Assembly (NCBI RefSeq): GCF_000687935.1
Contig: NZ_JHZZ01000001.1
Span: forward strand, 1,426,001-1,490,000
Direction of reading: 5' to 3'
DNA length: 64,000 nucleotides
DNA from: Polaribacter sp. Hel_I_88
GTDB lineage: Bacteria > Bacteroidota > Bacteroidia > Flavobacteriales > Flavobacteriaceae
Shown here: one piece after another, positions 26,426 to 34,299 of the stretch
How the letters are laid out: the number at the start of each line of letters is the position of its first letter
Numbering within the stretch: the first letter of the stretch is position 1
Translations under genes and position numbers: made by a program
Notes under the pieces: model-generated
Seen by the model: only the letters and a program-made list of their open reading frames with translations
The model's database searches: none
Told to the model about the DNA's origin: nothing

Positions 26426-26896
26426 ATGACTTTAAAAAGAACAAATTCAAAGAACACAGATTTTATTAAATTAGTAAAACAATTAGATGCCTATCTTAAA
26501 ATTACTGATGAAGATGAACACGATTTTTACAATCAATTTAATAATATTGATGTTTTAAAAGAAGTTGTTGTAATTTATGCTGAAACTGAAATAAATTCAG
26601 CACAAGTAAATATTCCAGTTGGTTGTGGAGCTTTTAAAAAGTTTAATGATATTGCTGTTGAAATAAAAAGAATGTATGTTGTACCCGAAAAAAGAGAGCA
26701 AGGTTTTGCTCAAAAAATAGTATCTGAATTAGAAACTTGGGCAAAAGAATTGGGCTACAAAAAATGTGTTTTAGAAACAGGTAAAAGACAGGTTGAAGCT
26801 GTAAAATTTTATAAAAAATGTGGATATTCAATTATTTCAAATTATGGACAATACATAGGAATAGAGAACAGTATATGTTTTGAAAAAGAAATTTAA
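26426..26896 (+). CDS. GNAT acetyltransferase
   Basis: A 156-residue cytosolic N-acetyltransferase. The acetyl-CoA loop is visible as VVPEKREQGFAQKIVSELETWAKELG (Q/RxxGxG/A variant: REQGFA), followed by strand 5 KCVLETGKRQVEAVKFYKKCGY. The substrate is unknown; the size fits small-molecule acetylation. Its stop abuts the ATG of the FAD-oxidase gene, so it is the first or second gene of the chain that leads to the polyketide locus, but it need not belong to that pathway. Confidence 0.83.
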   Translation: MTLKRTNSKNTDFIKLVKQLDAYLKITDEDEHDFYNQFNNIDVLKEVVVIYAETEINSAQVNIPVGCGAFKKFNDIAVEIKRMYVVPEKREQGFAQKIVSELETWAKELGYKKCVLETGKRQVEAVKFYKKCGYSIISNYGQYIGIENSICFEKEI

Positions 26897-28006
26897 ATGA
26901 ACTACAGTTATTGGGAATTAAAAGAATGGTTTACCAACGTCGATTTTACGATTGTTGGTAGTGGAATTGTGGGACTAAATTGCGCTTTAGAATTAAAGAA
27001 AAAGCATCCAAAAGCAAAAATTTTAATTCTTGAAAAAGGAATGTTACCTCAAGGAGCAAGCACAAAAAATGCAGGTTTTGCTTGTTTTGGAAGTCTCTCT
27101 GAAATTATTGATGATTTAAACTCTCATACAGAACAAGAAGTTTTTAATTTGATTGCTAAACGTTGGAAAGGGTTACAATTATTACGCAAAAATTTAGGTG
27201 ATGCAACTATCGATTTTCAACAAAATAAAGGTTTTGAATTGTGTGAATCTGGAGATTTTTTTCAGGAATGTATTGCTGAGAAAGAGAACATAAATCAACT
27301 GTTAAAACCTATTTTTAAAAGTGATGTTTTTTCAACTTGCGATAATACTTTTGGTTTTCAAAAAGTGCATCAACAATATATTGTTAATAATTTTGAAGGG
27401 CAGATTGATACAGGTAAAATGGCATCAGAATTATTAAAAAAAGTGCAGAGTTTAGGAGTTAAAATGCTGAATAATATTACAGTTGAAAGTTATATTGAAA
27501 ACAATTCAAATATCAACATAAAAACCAACAAATTAGATTTTTATACAACTAAATTGCTAATTGCAACCAATGGTTTTGCGAGTCAATTATTACAAGAAAA
27601 TGTGAAACCTGCAAGAGCGCAAGTTCTCATTACAAAACCCATAAAAAACTTACTTATTAAAGGCACCTTTCATTTAGATAAAGGCTACTATTATTTTAGA
27701 AATATTGATGATAGAATCTTATTTGGTGGAGGAAGAAATCTCGATTTTAAAACAGAAGAAACTACCGAATTTGGTGAAACAGAAATCATTCAAAATCAAC
27801 TTGAAAAAATATTAAAAGAAACCATTTTGCCAAATACCAATTTTGAAATTGAACACAGGTGGAGTGGAATTATGGGCGTTGGCAATCAGAAAAAAGCCAT
27901 CGTAAAACAAGTGTCTAACAATATTTTTTGTGGAGTTCGATTAGGAGGAATGGGCGTTGCTATTGGTAGTTTGGTAGGCAAAGAATTGGCAGAATTAATA
28001 AAATAA
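26897..28006 (+). CDS. FAD-dependent oxidoreductase (DAO family)
   Basis: A 369-residue flavoprotein. The N-terminal Rossmann motif is TIVGSGIVGLNCALELKKKHP with the acidic end-of-strand EKG (ILEKG); GASTKNAGFACFG marks the D-amino-acid oxidase/DadA-like family; LFGGGRNLD and the C-terminal GVRLGGMGVAIGSLVGKELAE complete the FAD site. It probably oxidises a C-N bond of an amine or amino acid, with unknown substrate. It is tightly coupled (start at the previous stop, 1-base overlap with the next gene), so it is transcribed with the polyketide tailoring genes. Confidence 0.82.
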   Translation: MNYSYWELKEWFTNVDFTIVGSGIVGLNCALELKKKHPKAKILILEKGMLPQGASTKNAGFACFGSLSEIIDDLNSHTEQEVFNLIAKRWKGLQLLRKNLGDATIDFQQNKGFELCESGDFFQECIAEKENINQLLKPIFKSDVFSTCDNTFGFQKVHQQYIVNNFEGQIDTGKMASELLKKVQSLGVKMLNNITVESYIENNSNINIKTNKLDFYTTKLLIATNGFASQLLQENVKPARAQVLITKPIKNLLIKGTFHLDKGYYYFRNIDDRILFGGGRNLDFKTEETTEFGETEIIQNQLEKILKETILPNTNFEIEHRWSGIMGVGNQKKAIVKQVSNNIFCGVRLGGMGVAIGSLVGKELAELIK

Positions 28007-29142
28007 TGAGCACAGAAAATTCAAATTACGATGTAGTTATAATTGGTGGAGGTTTGGCAGGTTTGTGCAACGCAATTCACTTGTCAAAATTTGGCAAAAG
28101 TGTTTTGCTGATTGAAAAAAACAGCTATCCAAAACACAAAGTTTGTGGCGAATATATTTCGAATGAGGTATTACCTTATTTAGATTTTTTAGAGATAAAT
28201 CCTTTTGATTTTGGTGCCGTAAAAATTGATAATTTTCAATTATCAACCACAAATAACAAACTAATTAGTGCAAAATTACCTTTGGGAGGTTTTGGGATTT
28301 CTCGTTATCAATTAGATTTTATTCTATCAGAAAAAGCCAAAGAAAATGGCGTTAAAATTTTACAAGACACTGTTTTAAATATAAATTTTAAAGATGATAT
28401 TTTCAATATTGAAACTAAAGAAAATAGCATTTTCAAATCAAAAATAGCCATTGGTGCTTTTGGCAAACGTTCGTTATTAGATGTAAAAATGGAGCGTAGT
28501 TTCATCAAAAAGAAATCACCTTATTTGGGTGTTAAAATTCATGTAAAAGGAAATTTTCAAGAAGATTTAGTGGCGCTTCATAATTTTAAAGGCGGTTATT
28601 GTGGCGTTTCTAAAGTAGAAAATGATGCCATTAATTTGTGTTACATTACTAGTTTTTCATCATTTAAAAAATATAAAAATATTGATGATTTTCAGGAAAA
28701 TGTGGTTTTTAAAAACATATTTTTAAAAGAGATGTTTCAAAACTCAAAACCAATTTTTGAGCAACCTTTATCTATCAGTCAAATTTCTTTTGAAACCAAA
28801 AAACCTGTTGAAAAGAATATGATTATGTGTGGCGATTCTGCAGGAATGATTCATCCATTGTGTGGAAATGGGATGAGTATGGCAATTCAATCTGCACAAA
28901 TTGCATCTAAACTCATTCTAAATTATTTAAATAATGAAAACTCATCAAGAAAAGAACTTGAAAACACTTATATTTCAACATGGAATAAACAATTTAGTTG
29001 GCGTTTAAAATCGGGTCATTTTATCGCAAAATTGTTTAGAAATGATAAAATTGCAAACATTTTACTCCAAATTTTAAGTAAAATGCCATTTTTATTGGCA
29101 ATTATAATCAAACAAACGCATGGTAAATCAATAAAGCTATAA
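28006..29142 (+). CDS. FAD-dependent oxidoreductase (geranylgeranyl reductase/UbiH-like)
   Basis: A 378-residue flavoprotein. VVIIGGGLAGLCNAIHLSKFGKSVLLIEK is the FAD Rossmann fold (from residue 9). KHKVCGEYISNEVLP is the signature found in geranylgeranyl reductases and UbiH-like hydroxylases, and CGDSAGMIHPLCGNGMSMAI is the second FAD motif. The C-terminal hydrophobic helix suggests contact with membranes or lipid substrates. Overlapping ATGs at both ends couple it to the DAO oxidase and the methyltransferase. In this locus it may hydroxylate or oxidise the phenolic lipid made by the type III polyketide synthase; that is inference. Confidence 0.82.
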   Translation: MSTENSNYDVVIIGGGLAGLCNAIHLSKFGKSVLLIEKNSYPKHKVCGEYISNEVLPYLDFLEINPFDFGAVKIDNFQLSTTNNKLISAKLPLGGFGISRYQLDFILSEKAKENGVKILQDTVLNINFKDDIFNIETKENSIFKSKIAIGAFGKRSLLDVKMERSFIKKKSPYLGVKIHVKGNFQEDLVALHNFKGGYCGVSKVENDAINLCYITSFSSFKKYKNIDDFQENVVFKNIFLKEMFQNSKPIFEQPLSISQISFETKKPVEKNMIMCGDSAGMIHPLCGNGMSMAIQSAQIASKLILNYLNNENSSRKELENTYISTWNKQFSWRLKSGHFIAKLFRNDKIANILLQILSKMPFLLAIIIKQTHGKSIKL

Positions 29143-29852
29143 TGGACTTTTTTATCAGTACAAAACAAAGAACAGACAAGGAAGAATTGATGGACGATTT
29201 TTCTATTGGTGGCGATTTATTACGAGACACTTTAGATAAATTAGAGAACATAAACAGATGGTTAGGAGGAAATAAAGCAACTGTAAATGGTTTGCAATCA
29301 ATCTTAAAAAATCACCCAAAAGACCAAGAATTTACGATTGTAGATGTTGGCTGTGGACATGGAGATATTTTAAGAGATGTTGCTAAATTCGGACGAAAAA
29401 ACAACTATAAATTCAAATTAATTGGAATTGATGCAAATCCAACAGCTATAAAATACGCAAATGAATTATCTTTAGAGTATGAAGAGCTATCTTTTGAAAC
29501 CCAAGATATTTTTTCTGATGATTTTATTAAACGCGAGTTTGATGTTGTTTTAGCGACTTTATTTTTACATCATTTTAAACAACAGGAATTAGTGTCATTT
29601 TTAAAAAACACTTTAAAACAAACTAAAATAGGTATAGTTGTAAATGATTTACACAGACATAAAGTAGCTTATTATTTGTTTATGTTGTTATCTATTTTTA
29701 TCAGTAATAAAATGATTATTGAAGATGGATTAACATCAGTTTTAAGAGGTTTTAAAAGAAAAGATTTAAAAGAAATGTCAAATAAATTAAACGTGAAACC
29801 AAATATTTCTTGGAAATGGGCATTTCGATTTTTATGGATTCTGAAGAGTTAA
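29142..29852 (+). CDS. SAM-dependent methyltransferase
   Basis: A 236-residue class I methyltransferase. Motif I is FTIVDVGCGHGDILRDVAKFG (SAM-binding VDVGCGHGD), the acidic end of strand 2 is GIDANPTAI, and motif IV is FDVVLATLFLHHF. A hydrophobic helix near residue 180 (YYLFMLLSIFISNKMI) may anchor it at a membrane or in a lipid pocket. It overlaps the upstream flavoprotein by 1 base and precedes the type III polyketide synthase by 87 bases. Likely role: O- or C-methylation of the polyketide product. Confidence 0.85.
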   Translation: MDFFISTKQRTDKEELMDDFSIGGDLLRDTLDKLENINRWLGGNKATVNGLQSILKNHPKDQEFTIVDVGCGHGDILRDVAKFGRKNNYKFKLIGIDANPTAIKYANELSLEYEELSFETQDIFSDDFIKREFDVVLATLFLHHFKQQELVSFLKNTLKQTKIGIVVNDLHRHKVAYYLFMLLSIFISNKMIIEDGLTSVLRGFKRKDLKEMSNKLNVKPNISWKWAFRFLWILKS

Positions 29853-29855
29853 AAT

Positions 29856-29939
29856 TAAACGCAAAGACGCAAAGTTTTTCGCAAAGGGCGTAAAGTGTTT
29901 TGTTTAAAACCTCTGTGAATCTCAGTGTAAAAAAAATAT
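29856..29939 (+). repeat. Degenerate 'cgcaaag' spacer repeat before the type III PKS
   Basis: The spacer holds cgcaaagacgcaaag, then cgcaaagggcgtaaag, then ctctgtgaatctcagtgtaaa. The last block resembles gcgaatctccgtgtaaa near 1319. There is no terminator-like hairpin, so transcription from the upstream operon could continue into the PKS gene. Confidence 0.45.
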
Positions 29940-30992
29940 ATGAAAGTAAAAATAACATCGGTTGCAAAGCAACTTCCAAAATATTATCGAGAAACAAAAG
30001 ATATCATTCCATTTGTAGAATTGTGGATGCAGAATCAAGACACTCGTTTTAAAAGAAAAGTAACCAAACTTTTTGAAGGAGCAGGTGTTGACAAACGCTA
30101 CTCAATTATGGATCCTGAAGAAGTTTTTACAGCCACTTCTTTCGAGGATAAAAATAATATTTACGCAAGAGAAGTTGTAAAATTAGCAGAACAATCACTC
30201 AAAAAATCTTTAGACAAGGCCAATTTAAAAGCTAAAGAAATCGATTATATTATTACAGTAAGTTGCACAGGAATTATGATTCCTTCTATGGATGCTTATT
30301 TGATTAATTCACTGCAAATGAAACAAGATATTGTTCGTTTGCCAGTTACAGAAATGGGCTGTGCAGCAGGTGTTTCAGGTATTATTTATGCAAAGAATTT
30401 CTTAAAATCGAATCCAAATAAAAGAGCAGCAGTTGTTGCTGTAGAAGCACCAACAGCAACGTTTCAGTTAGAAGATTATTCTATGGCAAATATTGTAAGT
30501 GCAGCCATTTTTGGTGATGGAGCATCAGCAGTAATTTTGTCTTCTTATCAAGATGATAAAGGCCCAGAAATAATAGATGAAGCCATGTATCATTTTTACG
30601 ATGCAACACATATGATGGGTTTTAATTTGGTGAATTCTGGTTTGCAAATGATCTTGGATAAGGAAGTTCCACAGAAAATTTCCGATCATTTTCCTGCAAT
30701 TGTGCATCCTTTTTTAGAACGAAATAAGGTAACAATTGATGCTATAAATCACTTGATTTTTCATCCAGGAGGAAAGAAAATTGTTCAAACTGTAGAAGAT
30801 TTATTTGGAGTTTTAGGTAAAAATATAGACGATACAAAAGAAGTTTTACGTTTGTATGGAAACATGTCTAGTGCCACAGTTTTATATGTTTTAGAACGAT
30901 TTATGGATAGAAACCCAGCAAAAGGTGAAAGAGGATTAATGTTAAGTTTTGGTCCAGGTTTTTCTGCGCAGAGAATATTGTTGGAGTGGTAA
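29940..30992 (+). CDS. Type III polyketide synthase
   Basis: A 350-residue chalcone-synthase-fold homodimeric enzyme. The catalytic triad is complete: Cys141 (EMGCAAG), His275 (FHPGGKK) and Asn308 (YGNMSSAT). LMLSFGPGFSAQRILLEW is the C-terminal family signature. It extends an acyl-CoA or acyl-ACP starter with malonyl units and cyclises the chain, giving a resorcinol, pyrone or resorcylic acid. It is flanked upstream by methyltransferase and flavoprotein genes and downstream, beyond a RAYT transposase, by a ketosynthase, ACP, dehydratase and phosphopantetheinyl transferase. The starter is probably built by that module. The product is not known. Confidence 0.93.
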   Translation: MKVKITSVAKQLPKYYRETKDIIPFVELWMQNQDTRFKRKVTKLFEGAGVDKRYSIMDPEEVFTATSFEDKNNIYAREVVKLAEQSLKKSLDKANLKAKEIDYIITVSCTGIMIPSMDAYLINSLQMKQDIVRLPVTEMGCAAGVSGIIYAKNFLKSNPNKRAAVVAVEAPTATFQLEDYSMANIVSAAIFGDGASAVILSSYQDDKGPEIIDEAMYHFYDATHMMGFNLVNSGLQMILDKEVPQKISDHFPAIVHPFLERNKVTIDAINHLIFHPGGKKIVQTVEDLFGVLGKNIDDTKEVLRLYGNMSSATVLYVLERFMDRNPAKGERGLMLSFGPGFSAQRILLEW

Positions 30993-30999
30993 CGAATCT

Positions 31000-31032
31000 A
31001 GACCTCACAGGTTTTTGAAACCTGTGAGGTCT
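31000..31032. repeat. REP-like palindrome, left copy
   Basis: AGACCTCACAGGTTT (31000-31014), loop TTG, AAACCTGTGAGGTCT (31018-31032): a perfect 15-bp stem. It is identical in sequence and orientation to 31620-31652 on the other side of the RAYT transposase gene. No T-run follows, so it does not look like a standard terminator. Confidence 0.93.
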
Positions 31033-31052
31033 CTTTAAAAAAACGAATTAAT

Positions 31053-31613
31053 ATGAAATATGAAGTTTTAGTCGAAGATTCTTTTTATCACGTTTATAAT
31101 TGTGGAAACAATAAAGGAAACATTTTTATTGAGGAACAGAATTATTCTTATTTTTTAAAGTTAACTAAAAATCATCTTTCTAAAACTTCTAATATTTTAG
31201 CATACTGCTTATTAAAGAATCATTTCCATTTTTTAATTAAAACGAAAGAAAATATAACTTCAAAAGAAATTTCTCAATCATTTTCAAATCTATTTAATTC
31301 GTATTCAAAAAGTATCAATAAAAAATATGGGAGAAGTGGAAGTTTATTTAAAGACCGATTTTCGAGAATAAAATTAGATAATGAAGAGTATTTAAAAAAT
31401 TTGATTCTTTACATTCATTTAAATCCAATACATCATCAATTTGTAGACGATTTTAGAGTTTACAAACACTCATCTTACAATTCAATATTGTCTAATAAAC
31501 CAACAGATTTATTAAGAGAAGATGTTATAAATCTTTTTGAAGAAAGGAAAAACTTTATTGATGCACATCAAATTAAAGAGGTAAATATTTTAGAAATCTT
31601 AACGTTAGAATAA
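31053..31613 (+). mobile_element. REP-associated tyrosine transposase (RAYT, Y1/HUH family)
   Basis: A 186-residue transposase of the IS200-related RAYT group. The HUH metal motif is H57-F-H59 (LLKNHFHFLIK); the likely nucleophile is Tyr84 (FNSYSKSINKKYGRSGSLFKDRF). RAYTs cut and join single-stranded DNA at REP hairpins. Here the gene is bounded by two identical 33-bp palindromes 20 bases before its ATG and 6 bases after its stop, a complete 'REPtron'. It lies between the type III PKS and its FabZ-like partner, in the same direction, so it was probably inserted into an existing operon. The frame is intact. Confidence 0.9.
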
Positions 31614-31619
31614 AGCACA

Positions 31620-31652
31620 AGACCTCACAGGTTTTTGAAACCTGTGAGGTCT
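31620..31652. repeat. REP-like palindrome, right copy
   Basis: Second perfect copy of the 33-bp palindrome at 31000-31032, in the same orientation (loop TTG on the plus strand), 6 bases after the transposase stop and 14 bases before the FabZ-like ATG. Confidence 0.93.
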
Positions 31653-31666
31653 GAAAAAAGAAGCAA

Positions 31667-32107
31667 ATGAACCAAACAGAAATCATAAAAAACCTCCCTT
31701 ATCAAAAACCTTTTTTGTTTGTGGATGAACTTACAGAAATTTCAGAAAACGGAATTATTGGAAATTACGCATTCAAAGAAAACGAGTTTTTTTATGAAGG
31801 TCATTTTAAAGATAATCCAATTACGCCAGGCGTAATTTTAACAGAAACAATGGCACAAATAGGTTTGGTTTGTTTGGGAATATATCTTCTAAAAAATGCA
31901 ATTTTATCCGAAGAAAAAAAACCGAAAATAGCCTTAACTTCAAATCAAGTTGATTTCTTTTTACCAGTTTTACCAAACGAAAAAGTAACGGTTATCTCAG
32001 AAAAAGTATACTTTAGATTTAACAAACTGAAGTGTAAAGTAAAAATGATAAATCCTAAAAACGAAGTAGTTTGCAGAGGAATTATTTCTGGAATGATAAT
32101 AGTTTAA
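31667..32107 (+). CDS. FabZ-like 3-hydroxyacyl-ACP dehydratase
   Basis: A 146-residue hot-dog-fold enzyme. The FabZ active site is seen as H46 (YEGHFKDNPITPGV) and E60 (LTETMAQIG), with the canonical x-P-x-x-PGV spacing. It removes water from 3-hydroxyacyl-ACP in a chain-elongation cycle. Its place beside a ketosynthase, an ACP and a phosphopantetheinyl transferase points to a dedicated fatty-acid-like module rather than primary synthesis. No ketoreductase or enoyl reductase is in this locus, so FabG/FabI of primary metabolism would have to supply those steps. Confidence 0.87.
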   Translation: MNQTEIIKNLPYQKPFLFVDELTEISENGIIGNYAFKENEFFYEGHFKDNPITPGVILTETMAQIGLVCLGIYLLKNAILSEEKKPKIALTSNQVDFFLPVLPNEKVTVISEKVYFRFNKLKCKVKMINPKNEVVCRGIISGMIIV

Positions 32108-32139
32108 TCCGTGAAATCCGTGTCAAATAATCCACATAA

Positions 32140-33414
32140 ATGAAAAACAGAGTCGTAATTACAGGTTTAGGAGTTGTTGCCCCAAATGGAGTGGGTTTAT
32201 CCGCTTTTACAAAAGCTATTAAAGCTGGTAAATCTGGAATTACATTTCATCAAGCATTAAAAGATAAAGGTTTTTCTTGTTGTATTGGTGGAATTCCAGA
32301 AATATCCGAAGAAAAAAAGCTAGAATATTTATCGCCTTTGCAATTAAGAGGATTCAACTCAACATCAATTTTATATGGATGTATGGCTGGAATTGATGCA
32401 TGGAAATCAGCAGGTTTTTCTGTTGATGAAAATTCAGAATTAGATTACGATTCAGGTTTGATATTTGGCACAGGAACATCAGGAATTGAGAAATTTAGAG
32501 AATCGATTTACAAAATTGATGACCAAAAAGTAAGACGCTTAGGAAGTACTTCTGTAGTGCAAACCATGGCAAGTGGAATATCTGCATATTTAGGTGGAAT
32601 TCTTGGTTTTGGGAATCAAGTGACCACAAATTCATCTGCGTGTACAACAGGAACAGAAGCTTTATTGTTAGGATTTGAAAGAATCAAAAATGGAAAAGCA
32701 AAACGTATGTTAGTTGGCAGTTCAAGCGACTCAAGTTTATACACTTGGGGAGGTTTTGATGCAATGAGAGTAATGAGTTATAAGCATAATGAAAGCCCAG
32801 AAAAAGGCTCAAGACCCATGAGTGAAACTGCTGCAGGTTTTGTACCTGGAAGTGGAGCAGGAGCTTTGGTGTTGGAATCTTTAGATAGTGCTTTGGCAAG
32901 AAAGGCAACTATTTATGCAGAGGTTTTAGGAGGCAATATAAATTCTGGTGGCCAAAGAAATGGAGGCACTTTAACTGCGCCAAATGCAGAAGCTGTTCAA
33001 AAATGTATTACAGATGCTATTATTGACGCTAACATTTCTGCTGATGAAATTGATACGATTAATGGCCATTTAACAGCAACAACAAAAGATAGTTTAGAAA
33101 TAGAAAATTGGACAAAAGCCTTGGAAAGAAAAGGAGATGATTTTCCTTATATAAATTCGATAAAATCGCAAATTGGACATTGTTTGGCAGCAGCTGGCGC
33201 CATTGAATCTGTTGCTTCTGTTTTGCAGATTAAGGAACAATTTGTGTTTCCGAATATCAATTGTGAAGATGTACATCCAGAAATTTCTGAATTAATTGCT
33301 AACGATAAAATTCCGACTAAACTGATCGAGAAAAACATTAATATTGTAGCAAAAGCAAGTTTTGGTTTTGGTGATGTAAATGCTTGTGTTATCTTTAAGA
33401 AGTTTGAAGCTTGA
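32140..33414 (+). CDS. Beta-ketoacyl-ACP synthase (KAS I/II type)
   Basis: A 424-residue thiolase-fold ketosynthase. The Cys-His-His triad is present: Cys168 (NSSACTTGTEAL), His310 (NGHLTATTKDSLE) and His347 (IGHCLAAAGAIE). The His310 motif is GHLT rather than the common NAHGTST, suggesting a specialised subfamily. It performs decarboxylative Claisen condensation of malonyl-ACP with an acyl primer. There is no chain-length-factor partner next to it. It precedes the ACP gene by 53 bases. Confidence 0.9.
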   Translation: MKNRVVITGLGVVAPNGVGLSAFTKAIKAGKSGITFHQALKDKGFSCCIGGIPEISEEKKLEYLSPLQLRGFNSTSILYGCMAGIDAWKSAGFSVDENSELDYDSGLIFGTGTSGIEKFRESIYKIDDQKVRRLGSTSVVQTMASGISAYLGGILGFGNQVTTNSSACTTGTEALLLGFERIKNGKAKRMLVGSSSDSSLYTWGGFDAMRVMSYKHNESPEKGSRPMSETAAGFVPGSGAGALVLESLDSALARKATIYAEVLGGNINSGGQRNGGTLTAPNAEAVQKCITDAIIDANISADEIDTINGHLTATTKDSLEIENWTKALERKGDDFPYINSIKSQIGHCLAAAGAIESVASVLQIKEQFVFPNINCEDVHPEISELIANDKIPTKLIEKNINIVAKASFGFGDVNACVIFKKFEA

Positions 33415-33467
33415 TGTTTGAAGTAGGAAGAAAAAACGGATATTTGATTAGTATTTAATATAAAATT

Positions 33468-33719
33468 ATGACAAAAGAAGAAATCATAAAGAAATTAACG
33501 ACGATTGTAAAACCTTATATTCATAATGAAGAAGGTTTTAAAAACATGAATGAAGATACCGATTTTATAAAGGATCTAGATATTAATTCTGCAAATTTGG
33601 TGGATATTATTTTAGATGTAGAAGATGAATTTGATATTCATATTGACAACGATTCAATGGAAAAAATGCTTTCTGTAAAAGAAACTGTCATTATTATTCA
33701 AACTAAAATGAACGCTTAA
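33468..33719 (+). CDS. Acyl carrier protein
   Basis: An 83-residue acidic four-helix ACP. The phosphopantetheine attachment residue is Ser41 in DLDINSANLVDIILDVEDEF; INSANLVD replaces the usual DSLD of primary AcpP, so this is a dedicated carrier. It ends directly before the ATG of a phosphopantetheinyl transferase, which presumably activates it. It would carry the growing acyl chain between ketosynthase and dehydratase and perhaps pass it to the type III polyketide synthase. Confidence 0.9.
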   Translation: MTKEEIIKKLTTIVKPYIHNEEGFKNMNEDTDFIKDLDINSANLVDIILDVEDEFDIHIDNDSMEKMLSVKETVIIIQTKMNA

Positions 33720-34277
33720 ATGATTGGCAATGATGTTGTTGATTTAAAACTAACAAAAACCGAAAGTAATTGGCAACGTAAAGGATTTTTAGAGAAACAA
33801 TTTACCGATTCTGAAATCAGCGAAATCTTAAATTCAACAAATCCATTTGTAAAAGTTTGGCTGTTTTGGAGCATGAAAGAAGCTGCTTATAAATGCTATG
33901 TTCAAGAACATCAAAAACGATTTTTTGCACCTAAAAAATTTTCTTGTAAAATAATTTCAGATAAGGAAGGAGTTGTGCAAATTGAATCTAAGAAATACTT
34001 TATAAATTATTTAATGTCAAATAATTATATAGTTTCAGTAGCTAGAAAAACTAAAAAAATAAAAATGGTTTCAGAGTTGATTTTTATTGATAAAAAAGAA
34101 AGTTCAACCAAAATTATTGATGATAAATTATTGTCCTTTTTTACTAATGAAACTCAACTTTTAAAGAACGATTTAGGAATTCCTTCTTTGTATCAAAATA
34201 ACAAAAAATTACCGATTTCAGTTTCAAAAACACATCATGGAGATTATGGTGCATTTGCTTTTACATTTCAAAAATAA
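33720..34277 (+). CDS. 4'-phosphopantetheinyl transferase
   Basis: A 185-residue transferase that moves phosphopantetheine from CoA onto the serine of a carrier protein. Magnesium-binding IGNDVVDL opens the protein and VWLFWSMKEAAYKCY is the family WxxKEA/SxxK signature. The ATG begins at the base after the ACP stop codon. The pair is an obvious carrier/activator unit. Confidence 0.88.
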   Translation: MIGNDVVDLKLTKTESNWQRKGFLEKQFTDSEISEILNSTNPFVKVWLFWSMKEAAYKCYVQEHQKRFFAPKKFSCKIISDKEGVVQIESKKYFINYLMSNNYIVSVARKTKKIKMVSELIFIDKKESSTKIIDDKLLSFFTNETQLLKNDLGIPSLYQNNKKLPISVSKTHHGDYGAFAFTFQK

Positions 34278-34299
34278 TCTATATAATATTTTTTTTTCG

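Noticed and set aside
31000-31032. Terminator of the type III PKS gene
   Set aside because: A perfect hairpin, but no T-run follows and an identical copy lies after the transposase gene. A REP element is the better reading.
29940-34277. Flexirubin, aryl-polyene or dialkylresorcinol (DarABC) cluster
   Set aside because: There is no DarA/DarB-type pair, no ammonia-lyase, glycosyl/acyltransferase set or paired KS-CLF. The key enzyme is a chalcone-synthase-fold type III PKS.
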